Below are positions 8,334 to 15,831 of a DNA stretch of 64,000 nucleotides, in pieces. The notes under the pieces were generated by a model. It did not search any database. It worked only from the letters and a program-made list of their open reading frames with translations, and was not told where the DNA came from. Each line of letters begins with the position of its first letter. Position 1 is the first letter of the stretch. The DNA is from Klebsiella michiganensis (GTDB lineage: Bacteria > Pseudomonadota > Gammaproteobacteria > Enterobacterales > Enterobacteriaceae): positions 682,001 through 746,000 of the forward strand of contig CP011077.1 of NCBI GenBank assembly GCA_000963575.1, written 5' to 3'. The translations under genes were made by a program, and so were the position numbers.

Positions 8334-8864
8334 ATGATTCTTATAATTTATGCGCATCCCTATCCCCAGCATTCCCATGCCAACCGGCAAATGCTTGAGC
8401 GTGCGAAAACGCTCCCGGGGGTAGAGATTCGCTCCCTCTATGAACTTTATCCCGACTTCAATATCGATATTGCCGCCGAGCAGCAGGCGTTAAGCCGCGC
8501 TGATTTGGTTATCTGGCAGCATCCCATGCAGTGGTACAGCATGCCGCCGCTGATGAAGTTGTGGATAGATAAAGTGCTCTCGCACGGCTGGGCATACGGC
8601 AAAGGCGGGAATGCACTGCACGGTAAAGAAGTGATGTGGGCCGTCACAACCGGCGGCAGCGAAAAACATTTCGAACTGGGCGATCACCCGGGATTTGAAG
8701 TTCTTGCCCAGCCCCTTCAGGCAACGGCGCTCTACTGCGGAATGCAGTGGCTTCCGGCCTTCGCGATTCATTTCACCTTTGTTTGCGATGAATTTACGCT
8801 TGCCCGCCAGGCGGATGACTATAAGCAGCGCTTAATTGACTGGCAGGAGGCTCACCGTGGATAG
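8334..8864 (+). CDS. kefF: Ancillary quinone oxidoreductase of the KefC system
   Basis: A 176-residue flavodoxin-like protein (same length as E. coli KefF) that binds KefC and is needed for full efflux activity; it also has NAD(P)H-quinone reductase activity in the family. Motifs include the N-terminal ILIIYAHPYPQHSHAN and WQHPMQWYSMPPLMKLWIDKV, typical of the NQO1/MdaB fold with FMN. I chose the ATG at 8334 over an in-frame GTG at 8316 because it matches the E. coli start. It overlaps kefC by 8 bp, implying coupled translation. Confidence 0.95.
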   Translation: MILIIYAHPYPQHSHANRQMLERAKTLPGVEIRSLYELYPDFNIDIAAEQQALSRADLVIWQHPMQWYSMPPLMKLWIDKVLSHGWAYGKGGNALHGKEVMWAVTTGGSEKHFELGDHPGFEVLAQPLQATALYCGMQWLPAFAIHFTFVCDEFTLARQADDYKQRLIDWQEAHRG

Positions 8865-10719
8865 CCATAGCTTAATTCAGGCATTGATTTATCTCGGTTC
8901 GGCCGCGCTGATCGTGCCTATTGCCGTGCGGCTCGGATTAGGCTCTGTTCTGGGCTACCTGATTGCCGGCTGTATTATTGGGCCGTGGGGGCTGGGGCTG
9001 GTCACCGATGCCGAAACCATTTTGCACTTTGCGGAAATTGGCGTGGTGCTGATGCTCTTTGTTATCGGACTGGAACTTGATCCTCAGCGGCTATGGACCC
9101 TGCGTGCCTCAGTGTTTGGCGGCGGTTTTCTGCAAATGGCGGCCTGTGGGCTGGCGCTCGGCGCGTTTTGTATCGGGATGGGGCTCGACTGGAAGATAGC
9201 CTTACTTATTGGTCTGACGCTGGCGCTCTCATCAACCGCGATTGCCATGCAGGCGATGAACGAACGCAACCTGACCGTCACGCCAATGGGGCGAAGCGCT
9301 TTTGCTGTGCTGCTGTTCCAGGATATCGCGGCGATTCCGCTGGTGGCTATGATCCCGCTGTTGGCCAGTAGCGGTGGGACAATGACCTTTGCAACCTTCT
9401 TAATTTCCGCGCTTAAGGTGGCGGCGGCGCTTGCTCTGGTTGTGCTGCTTGGGCGCTATGTCACCCGGCCAGTATTGCGATTTGTGGCGCGCTCCGGGTT
9501 ACGCGAAGTGTTCAGTGCCGTTGCACTCTTTCTGGTGTTTGGGTTTGGCCTCCTGCTAGAAGAGGCCGGCCTGTCGATGGCGATGGGGGCGTTTCTTGCC
9601 GGGGTACTGTTAGCCAGCTCCGAATACCGTCATGCGCTGGAAAGCGATATTGAGCCGTTCAAGGGCCTGCTGCTGGGGCTGTTCTTTATCGGCGTGGGGA
9701 TGTCTATCGACTTCGGGACCTTACTCGAAAACCCACTGCGTATTCTCATGCTGCTGGTCGGTTTCCTGGTCATCAAAACGCTGGTGCTCTGGCTGGTCGC
9801 TAAGCCGTTAAAAGTGCCCCGCAGGCAGCGCCGCTGGTTTGCCGTTTTACTGGGCCAGGGAAGTGAGTTTGCCTTTGTTATCTTCGGTGCGGCCCATATG
9901 GCGCAGGTGCTGGACGACGACTGGTCGAAATCTCTGACCCTCGCCGTGGCGCTATCAATGGCGGCCACGCCTTTACTTCTGGTGTTGCTGAACAGGCTCG
10001 AGAAAACGGGCAGCGAACAGGCCGGAGAAGCCGACGAGATTGATGAAGAGCAACCCCGGGTCATTATTGCGGGCTTTGGGCGTTTTGGGCAGATTGCCGG
10101 TCGTCTGTTGCTGAGCAGCGGGGTGAACGTGGTCATTCTGGATCACGATCCAGACCATATTGAGACACTGAGAAAATTTGGTACTAAGGTCTTTTACGGC
10201 GACGCCACCCGCGTTGACCTGCTTGAGTCTGCCGGGGCAGCAGGAGCCGAAGTGCTGATCAACGCCATTGACGATCCCGAAGCAAATATGCAACTGACGG
10301 AACTGGCGAAAGAGCATTTTCCACATCTGCAGATCCTTGCCCGTGCGCGCGATATTAATCACTACATCCGCCTGCGCCAGGCGGGGGTCGAGATGCCGGA
10401 GCGTGAAACGTTCGAAAGCTCGCTGAAGATTGGCCGTCGTGCGCTGGAGGGTTTGGGCGTGGGCAAATATGAAGCGCGTGAGCGGGCCGACCACTTCCGC
10501 CGTTTTAACCTGCAAATGCTTGAAGAAATGGTGCCGACGGACGACAAGACCGCCGAGCGCGCAGATGTCTTTAAGCGTAACAGCGCGATGCTGACAGAGG
10601 TTATTAACGAGGATCGTGCGCACCTGCACGTTATCCAGCGCGATGGCTGGCAGGGAACGAAAGAGGGGCTGCACAGCGGTAAACTTTCCGATGAGCCCCC
10701 TGTCAGGCCAGCAGAGTGA
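8857..10719 (+). CDS. kefC: Glutathione-regulated potassium-efflux antiporter
   Basis: A 620-residue inner-membrane K+/H+ antiporter of the CPA2 family, held shut by glutathione and opened by glutathione adducts of electrophiles; the resulting acidification protects the cell. About the first 380 residues are hydrophobic membrane segments, including LGYLIAGCIIGPWGLGL and FKGLLLGLFFIGVGMSID. The cytoplasmic RCK/KTN domain starts with VIIAGFGRFGQIAGRLL, a dinucleotide-binding fold. The start is the GTG at 8857, which reproduces the E. coli N-terminus (V/M-DSHSLIQALIYLG) and overlaps the kefF stop. Confidence 0.96.
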   Translation: MDSHSLIQALIYLGSAALIVPIAVRLGLGSVLGYLIAGCIIGPWGLGLVTDAETILHFAEIGVVLMLFVIGLELDPQRLWTLRASVFGGGFLQMAACGLALGAFCIGMGLDWKIALLIGLTLALSSTAIAMQAMNERNLTVTPMGRSAFAVLLFQDIAAIPLVAMIPLLASSGGTMTFATFLISALKVAAALALVVLLGRYVTRPVLRFVARSGLREVFSAVALFLVFGFGLLLEEAGLSMAMGAFLAGVLLASSEYRHALESDIEPFKGLLLGLFFIGVGMSIDFGTLLENPLRILMLLVGFLVIKTLVLWLVAKPLKVPRRQRRWFAVLLGQGSEFAFVIFGAAHMAQVLDDDWSKSLTLAVALSMAATPLLLVLLNRLEKTGSEQAGEADEIDEEQPRVIIAGFGRFGQIAGRLLLSSGVNVVILDHDPDHIETLRKFGTKVFYGDATRVDLLESAGAAGAEVLINAIDDPEANMQLTELAKEHFPHLQILARARDINHYIRLRQAGVEMPERETFESSLKIGRRALEGLGVGKYEARERADHFRRFNLQMLEEMVPTDDKTAERADVFKRNSAMLTEVINEDRAHLHVIQRDGWQGTKEGLHSGKLSDEPPVRPAE

Positions 10720-10757
10720 ACTCGCTGAAAAATATTTACTTTTCCTTATTGTGAACG

Positions 10758-10782
10758 GGGGTTAATGCTAACCCCTTGTTCC
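10758..10782 (+). terminator. Possible terminator after kefC
   Basis: A 7 bp stem GGGGTTA/TAACCCC with a four-base ATGC loop, but only a poor T tail (TTGTT). It lies 39 bp after the kefC stop. Weak as an intrinsic terminator. Confidence 0.4.
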
Positions 10783-10859
10783 ATATCCCGCAGTTGAAAA
10801 TCAGGGCGCGACAGCGGCAGCAGAATAAAAAAAATTCTCGTTACGCGCCTCGCCCCCTG

Positions 10860-10888
10860 TCGACGAAAGATTGCGCTTTCCGTATAGT
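10860..10888 (+). promoter_or_regulatory. folA promoter
   Basis: TCGACG (4 of 6 to the consensus -35), a 17 bp spacer and TATAGT at 10883-10888 (-10), 36 bp before the folA start. The -10 and flanking bases resemble the folA promoter of E. coli as I recall it. Confidence 0.5.
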
Positions 10889-10924
10889 GGCGGCAATTTT
10901 TTTCATCATCCTTAGGTTATATAA

Positions 10925-11404
10925 ATGATCAGTCTGATTGCTGCTTTAGCGGTGGATCGCGTTATCGGCATGGAAAACGCCATGCCATGGGATTTGCCTG
11001 GCGACCTGGCCTGGTTCAAGCGCAATACGCTAAATAAGCCCGTTGTTATGGGCCGCCTGACCTGGGAGTCTATTGGCCGCCCGCTGCCTGGTCGTAAAAA
11101 TATCGTGATCAGCAGTAAAGCCGGAAATGACGATCGCGTTGAGTGGGTGAAATCGGTTGAAGAGGCTATCAAAGCCTGTGGTGATGCCGAAGAAATCATG
11201 GTGATTGGCGGGGGACGCGTATACGAGCAATTCCTGCCAAAGGCGCAGCGCCTCTACCTGACCCATATTGATGCGGAAGTAGAAGGGGACACGCATTTCC
11301 CGGATTACGATCCGGACGAGTGGCAGTCAACCTTCAGCGAATTCCACGATGCCGATGAGAATAACTCCCACGGCTACTGCTTTGAAATTCTGGAACGTCG
11401 CTAA
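10925..11404 (+). CDS. folA: Dihydrofolate reductase
   Basis: A 159-residue cytoplasmic enzyme (same length as E. coli FolA) that reduces dihydrofolate to tetrahydrofolate with NADPH and is the trimethoprim target. The catalytic Asp27, Trp22, Met20 loop, Leu28, Trp30 and Ile94 are all present. Compared with E. coli, the segment at 20-28 reads MPWDLPGDL, i.e. Asp at 23 and Gly at 26 instead of Asn and Ala, and 45 is Leu instead of His. It is monocistronic and ends at a strong bidirectional terminator. Confidence 0.98.
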   Translation: MISLIAALAVDRVIGMENAMPWDLPGDLAWFKRNTLNKPVVMGRLTWESIGRPLPGRKNIVISSKAGNDDRVEWVKSVEEAIKACGDAEEIMVIGGGRVYEQFLPKAQRLYLTHIDAEVEGDTHFPDYDPDEWQSTFSEFHDADENNSHGYCFEILERR

Positions 11405-11407
11405 GAT

Positions 11408-11442
11408 TTACCCCTCTCTCGCCAGAGAGAGGGGTAACTTTT
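11408..11442. terminator. Bidirectional terminator between folA and apaH
   Basis: A perfect 13 bp stem, TTACCCCTCTCTC pairing with GAGAGAGGGGTAA around a GCCA loop, followed by CTTTT on the plus strand. It ends at the apaH stop codon and sits 3 bp after the folA stop, so it probably serves both convergent genes. Confidence 0.8.
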
Positions 11443-12292
11443 AAGAGGCGGCGGCGGCCTGACCTTCCTCGTTATCCTGCTGGCGATTTGAAGGCTGTAT
11501 GAACCAGGTTTTATCTTCCCAACGCAGGCAGGTCAGATCTCCTCCCCAGCAGCATCCCGTATCCAGCGCATAGATCCCTTCCGGTGTGCCTTTCCCTTCC
11601 AGCGATGCCCAGTGACCAAAGGCCACAGAATATTCGGCGGTAACGGGGCCCGGAATTGCAAACCAGGGCTTCAGCGGCGAGGGCGCTTTGTCCGGCGTGT
11701 CTTTGCAGTACATATCCAGCTGGCCATTGGGGAAGCAATAGCGCATGCGGGTGAGCGAGTTAGTGATGAAACGCAGGCGAGCCAGGCCGGAGAGATCGCT
11801 GGACCAGTTATTGGGCATATCGCCATACATTGCATCCAGGAACAGCGGGTAGCTGTCGCTGGATAAAACGGCTTCTACATCGCGCGCGCAGGCCAGCGCG
11901 GTGTTGATATCCCACTGGGGCGTGATCCCCGCATGTGACATAACAAGCTTTTTCTCTTCATCCACCTGAATGAGCGGCTGGCGACGAAGCCAGTTGAGAA
12001 GCTCGTCGGCGTCAGGCGCCTCCAGCAGCGGCGTAACGCGGTCTTTAGGCTTGTTTCGGCTGATGCCGGCAAAGACGGCCAACAGATGCAGGTCGTGGTT
12101 ACCGAGCACCACTCGTACGCTTTCTCCGAGGCTGCGAACATAGCGCAGTACTTCCAGAGAAGCCGGCCCGCGAGCCACCAGATCGCCCGTCAGCCACAGC
12201 GTATCTTCTTCAGGGTTGAAATTAACCTGCTGCAGCAACGCGATCAGTTCATCGTAGCAGCCGTGAATATCGCCAATCAGATATGTAGACAT
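11441..12292 (-). CDS. apaH: Bis(5'-nucleosyl)-tetraphosphatase (symmetrical)
   Basis: A 283-residue calcineurin-like phosphoesterase (E. coli 280) that hydrolyses Ap4A to two ADP and removes Np4 caps from RNA. The metal-binding signature is clear: YLIGDIHGCYDEL at the N-terminus, then LTGDLVARGP and LGNHDLHLLAV. The start at 12292 matches E. coli; the open frame extends further upstream but overlaps apaG. It is the last gene of the lptD-surA-pdxA-rsmA-apaG-apaH series on the minus strand and starts 4 bp after apaG. Confidence 0.96.
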   Translation of the reverse strand: MSTYLIGDIHGCYDELIALLQQVNFNPEEDTLWLTGDLVARGPASLEVLRYVRSLGESVRVVLGNHDLHLLAVFAGISRNKPKDRVTPLLEAPDADELLNWLRRQPLIQVDEEKKLVMSHAGITPQWDINTALACARDVEAVLSSDSYPLFLDAMYGDMPNNWSSDLSGLARLRFITNSLTRMRYCFPNGQLDMYCKDTPDKAPSPLKPWFAIPGPVTAEYSVAFGHWASLEGKGTPEGIYALDTGCCWGGDLTCLRWEDKTWFIQPSNRQQDNEEGQAAAAS

Positions 12293-12296
12293 TGTA

Positions 12297-12674
12297 TCAG
12301 TGAATGAAAGTTGGAATGGCAAGACGGAAAACCGGGATCTCGACCCTAAAGGCCTCTCCCTGTGCATCGACCATTTCATAATGGCCTTGCATGGTGCCGA
12401 GCGGCGTTTCGATAACCGCTCCGCTGGTGTACTGGTAGTCGTTACCCGGTTCAATGTGCGGCTGCTCGCCGACAACACCTTCGCCCTGAACCTCGGTTTC
12501 GCGGCCGTTACCGTTGGTGATTAGCCAGTAACGGCCAAGTAGCTGAACTGCTGTTCGCCCCAGATTGCGAATAGTGACGGTGTACGCAAAGACGAAACGC
12601 TCTTCATCCGGTGAGGATTGCGATTCAATATAAACACTTTGCACCTGCACGCATACACGGGGCGAATCAAGCAT
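12297..12674 (-). CDS. apaG: ApaG domain protein
   Basis: A 125-residue protein identical in length to E. coli ApaG, a small fibronectin-III-like fold (DUF525). Conserved stretches are FAYTVTIRNLG, GRYWLITNGNG and ETPLGTMQGHYEM. ApaG has been linked to Co2+ resistance and Mg2+ efflux in Salmonella, but its biochemical role is not settled. It starts 3 bp after rsmA and is followed after 4 bp by apaH. Confidence 0.95.
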   Translation of the reverse strand: MLDSPRVCVQVQSVYIESQSSPDEERFVFAYTVTIRNLGRTAVQLLGRYWLITNGNGRETEVQGEGVVGEQPHIEPGNDYQYTSGAVIETPLGTMQGHYEMVDAQGEAFRVEIPVFRLAIPTFIH

Positions 12675-12677
12675 GGT

Positions 12678-13502
12678 TTAGCTCTCCGATGGCTGTTGTG
12701 GGTTGTCAGCCAGATAATTTGCAAGCTTACAGTACTGCTCAACGGAAATGTTTTCCGCACGCAGTGTTGCATCGACGCCAAGCTCCGCCAGCACTTCGGC
12801 ACTGAACAGATGGCCGAGGCTATTACGGATAGTTTTACGGCGCTTATTAAATGCTTCTGTAGTGATACGGCTCAGCACGCGCAGGTCTTTCACCGGGTGC
12901 GGTAAAGTCGCGTGTGGTACCAGACGCACAACGGCAGAGTCCACTTTTGGCGCTGGCGTAAACGCCGTTGGCGGTACTTCCAGTACCGGAATGACGTTGC
13001 AGTAGTACTGCGCCATCACCGACAGGCGGCCATACGCTTTACTGTTTGGCCCGGCGACTAAGCGGTTAACCACCTCTTTTTGCAGCATGAAGTGCATGTC
13101 TGCAATGGCATCAGTATAGCTAAAGAGATGGAACATCAGCGGTGTAGAGATGTTATACGGCAGGTTACCGAAGACGCGCAGCGGCTGGCCGATTTTCTGC
13201 GAAAGATCGCCGAAATCCATGGTCATGGCATCTTGCTGATAAATCGTTAGCTTAGGGGCCAGGAACGGGTGCGTTTGCAAACGGGCGGCAAGATCGCGGT
13301 CCAGTTCGATAACGGTCAGTTTATCCATGCGCTCACCCACGGGCTCGGTCAGTGCGCCGAGGCCCGGCCCAATTTCGACCATCGCCTGGCCTGGCTGTGG
13401 GTTGATAGCGGAGACAATACTGTCGATAACGAACTGGTCATTAAGGAAGTTTTGTCCAAAACGTTTGCGGGCAAGGTGGCCCTGGTGGACTCGAGTATTC
13501 AT
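12678..13502 (-). CDS. rsmA: 16S rRNA dimethyladenosine methyltransferase (KsgA)
   Basis: A 274-residue SAM-dependent enzyme (E. coli 273) that dimethylates the two adjacent adenosines A1518 and A1519 near the 3' end of 16S rRNA during 30S maturation; its loss gives kasugamycin resistance. The N-terminus HLARKRFGQNFLND, the SAM-binding EIGPGLGALTEP and the catalytic NLPYNIS are visible. The ATG overlaps the pdxA stop in an ATGA. Confidence 0.97.
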   Translation of the reverse strand: MNTRVHQGHLARKRFGQNFLNDQFVIDSIVSAINPQPGQAMVEIGPGLGALTEPVGERMDKLTVIELDRDLAARLQTHPFLAPKLTIYQQDAMTMDFGDLSQKIGQPLRVFGNLPYNISTPLMFHLFSYTDAIADMHFMLQKEVVNRLVAGPNSKAYGRLSVMAQYYCNVIPVLEVPPTAFTPAPKVDSAVVRLVPHATLPHPVKDLRVLSRITTEAFNKRRKTIRNSLGHLFSAEVLAELGVDATLRAENISVEQYCKLANYLADNPQQPSES

Positions 13503-14488
13503 TGACTATTTACAATCATTTTAATGGCGAGATTAAGCGCCGTAATAAAACTGCCGACGTCGGCTTTCCCCTGGCCTGCCAGCTCAAGAGCTGTGCCGTG
13601 GTCAACCGAGGTACGGATAAAAGGTAACCCCAACGTGATATTTACCGCGCGGCCGAAGCCCTGGTATTTCAACACGGGCAGCCCCTGATCGTGATACATC
13701 GCCAGTACGGCGTCAGCACTATCGAGGTATTTAGGCTGGAATAGCGTATCTGCCGGTAATGGGCCAGAAAGGTGCATCCCTAAAGCGCGCATCTCATTCA
13801 ACACCGGGATAATAGTGTCTATCTCTTCGGTGCCCATATGGCCACCTTCCCCGGCGTGCGGGTTGAGACCGCAAACCAGAACATGCGGCTGCGGGATACC
13901 AAATTTGGTTTGCAGGTCATGATACAGGATGGTGACAATCTGGCGTAGTAAATCCGGCGTAACGGCGTCAGAAATTGCTTTCAGCGGCAGATGCGTTGTG
14001 ACAAGCGCAACGCGGAGCTCTTCCGTGGCCAGCATCATCACCACTTTTTCGCTGTGTGAACGCTCTTCGAAGAACTCGGTATGACCAATAAACGGAATAC
14101 CGGCATCGTTGATAATGCCTTTGTGCACCGGCCCGGTAATCAGGGCGGCGAATTCACCGCTCAGACAGCCATCACAGGCACGGGCGAGCGTCTCAACCAC
14201 GTAAGCGCTGTTACGCACATCCAACTGCCCTGGCACGACCGGCGCGCGCAGCTCAATGGGCAGCACGGTCAACGTACCCGCCGCCTGCGGTTTTGCCGGT
14301 TGATCTGCCTCGAAAGGCTGGAGCGTCAGGGGGAGGCCGAGCAGAGAAGCTCTGGCGAGTAGTAATTCAGGGGAAGCGCAGACGACCAGTTCAACGGGCC
14401 AGTCGCGTTGCGCTAACGCGACGACCAGGTCGGGACCAATCCCGGCGGGTTCGCCGGGAGTGATGGTCACACGAAAGATGTTAGCCAT
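13499..14488 (-). CDS. pdxA: 4-hydroxythreonine-4-phosphate dehydrogenase
   Basis: A 329-residue enzyme, the E. coli length, that oxidises 4-phospho-hydroxy-L-threonine in the DXP-dependent pyridoxal phosphate pathway. Family motifs are ITPGEPAGIGPDL at the start, ITGPVHKGIINDAG, GHTEFFEE and metal-ligand histidines in GLNPHAGEGGHMG and AMYHDQGLP. It overlaps surA by 8 bp and rsmA by 4 bp, so the three are probably translated together. Confidence 0.97.
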   Translation of the reverse strand: MANIFRVTITPGEPAGIGPDLVVALAQRDWPVELVVCASPELLLARASLLGLPLTLQPFEADQPAKPQAAGTLTVLPIELRAPVVPGQLDVRNSAYVVETLARACDGCLSGEFAALITGPVHKGIINDAGIPFIGHTEFFEERSHSEKVVMMLATEELRVALVTTHLPLKAISDAVTPDLLRQIVTILYHDLQTKFGIPQPHVLVCGLNPHAGEGGHMGTEEIDTIIPVLNEMRALGMHLSGPLPADTLFQPKYLDSADAVLAMYHDQGLPVLKYQGFGRAVNITLGLPFIRTSVDHGTALELAGQGKADVGSFITALNLAIKMIVNSQ

Positions 14489-15773
14489 TGCTGCCTATGA
14501 TTTTCACGTAAGCGCTGGCGCGCTGTTCCTGCATCCAGGTTTGCGCTTCTTCGGCGAACTTGCGGTTGAACAGCATGCGGTATGCACGGTCTTTCTGTGC
14601 CGCATCGGTTCTGTCGACTTTGCGGGTGTCCAGCAGTTCGATCAGGTGCCAGCCGAAGGAAGAGTGCACCGGGGCGCTCATCTGGCCTTTGTTCAGCTTT
14701 TGCAGTGCGTCGCGGAAGGCAGGATCGTAAATATCCGTTGCCGCCCAGCCAAGATCGCCCCCCTGGTTCGCTGAACCAGGATCGTCAGAGAACGATTTCG
14801 CTGCTGCAGCAAAGGTGGTTTTCCCGCTCTTAATGTCTGCGGCAATTTGCTCCAGCTTCTGGCGGGCCTGGGTATCGTTCATGATAGGCGACGTTTTCAG
14901 CAGGATGTGGCGGGCGTGAACTTCAGTCACAGAAATATTCTGGTTCTGACCACGCATGTCGTTAACTTTCAGAATATGGAAGCCAACGCCTGAACGGATA
15001 GGCCCGATAATGTCGCCTTTCTTCGCCGTGCTCAATGCCTGGGCAAAAATAGAAGGCAGTTCCTGAATGCGGCCCCAGCCCATCTGACCACCTTTCAGCG
15101 CCTGCTGATCGGCAGAATAGCTGATAGCGAGCTTGCCGAAGTCCGCCCCGTTACGTGCCTGATCGACAACGTTTCGTGCCTGTTTTTCTGCATCGTCAAC
15201 CTGAGCAGAGCTTGGGTTTTCTGGCAGCGCAATCAGGATGTGGCTCAGGTTCAGTTCCGTACTGCTGTCGTTCTGGTTACCGACCTGCTGCGCCAGGGCA
15301 TCAACTTCCTGCGGCAGGATTGAGACGCGGCGACGAACTTCATTGTTACGCACTTCCGAAATCGTCATCTCTTTACGGATCTGAGTGCGGTAGGTGTTGT
15401 AGTTCACGCCATCATAGGCCAGACGGCTGCGCATCTGATCCATGGTCATGTTGTTCTGTTTTGCGATATTGGCGATAGCCTGATCGAGTTCATCGTCGGT
15501 GATCTTCACGCCCATCTTCTGGCCCATCTGCAGGATGATTTGATCCATGATCAGACGTTCAATGATTTGATGGCGAAGGGTCGCGTCATCCGGCAGCTGT
15601 TGCCCCGCGTCGCGTGAGTTCATTTTGACGGACTGCATTAAGCCGTCAACATCGCTTTCAAGGACTACGCCGTTATTGACTACGGCAGCTACTTTGTCGA
15701 CAACCTGCGGGGCTGCAAAAGTCGTGTTCGCCACAAGTGCGACACCAAGAAGCAGCGTTCTCCAGTTCTTCAT
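14481..15773 (-). CDS. surA: Periplasmic chaperone and peptidyl-prolyl isomerase SurA
   Basis: A 430-residue outer-membrane-protein chaperone (E. coli 428). A Sec signal peptide, MKNWRTLLLGVALVANTTFA, is followed by the N-terminal chaperone domain and two parvulin-type PPIase domains, the first beginning near ELNLSHILIAL and the second near EVHARHILLKTSP. It accompanies unfolded porins and LptD across the periplasm, which fits its place directly downstream of lptD. The spacing to lptD is 58 bp. Confidence 0.97.
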   Translation of the reverse strand: MKNWRTLLLGVALVANTTFAAPQVVDKVAAVVNNGVVLESDVDGLMQSVKMNSRDAGQQLPDDATLRHQIIERLIMDQIILQMGQKMGVKITDDELDQAIANIAKQNNMTMDQMRSRLAYDGVNYNTYRTQIRKEMTISEVRNNEVRRRVSILPQEVDALAQQVGNQNDSSTELNLSHILIALPENPSSAQVDDAEKQARNVVDQARNGADFGKLAISYSADQQALKGGQMGWGRIQELPSIFAQALSTAKKGDIIGPIRSGVGFHILKVNDMRGQNQNISVTEVHARHILLKTSPIMNDTQARQKLEQIAADIKSGKTTFAAAAKSFSDDPGSANQGGDLGWAATDIYDPAFRDALQKLNKGQMSAPVHSSFGWHLIELLDTRKVDRTDAAQKDRAYRMLFNRKFAEEAQTWMQEQRASAYVKIIGSNG

Positions 15774-15831
15774 ACTTTTTCCATTTTACTTAGCCGCAAA
15801 GCGGATTATTTAGAGTATTCGTCAAAGTGAA

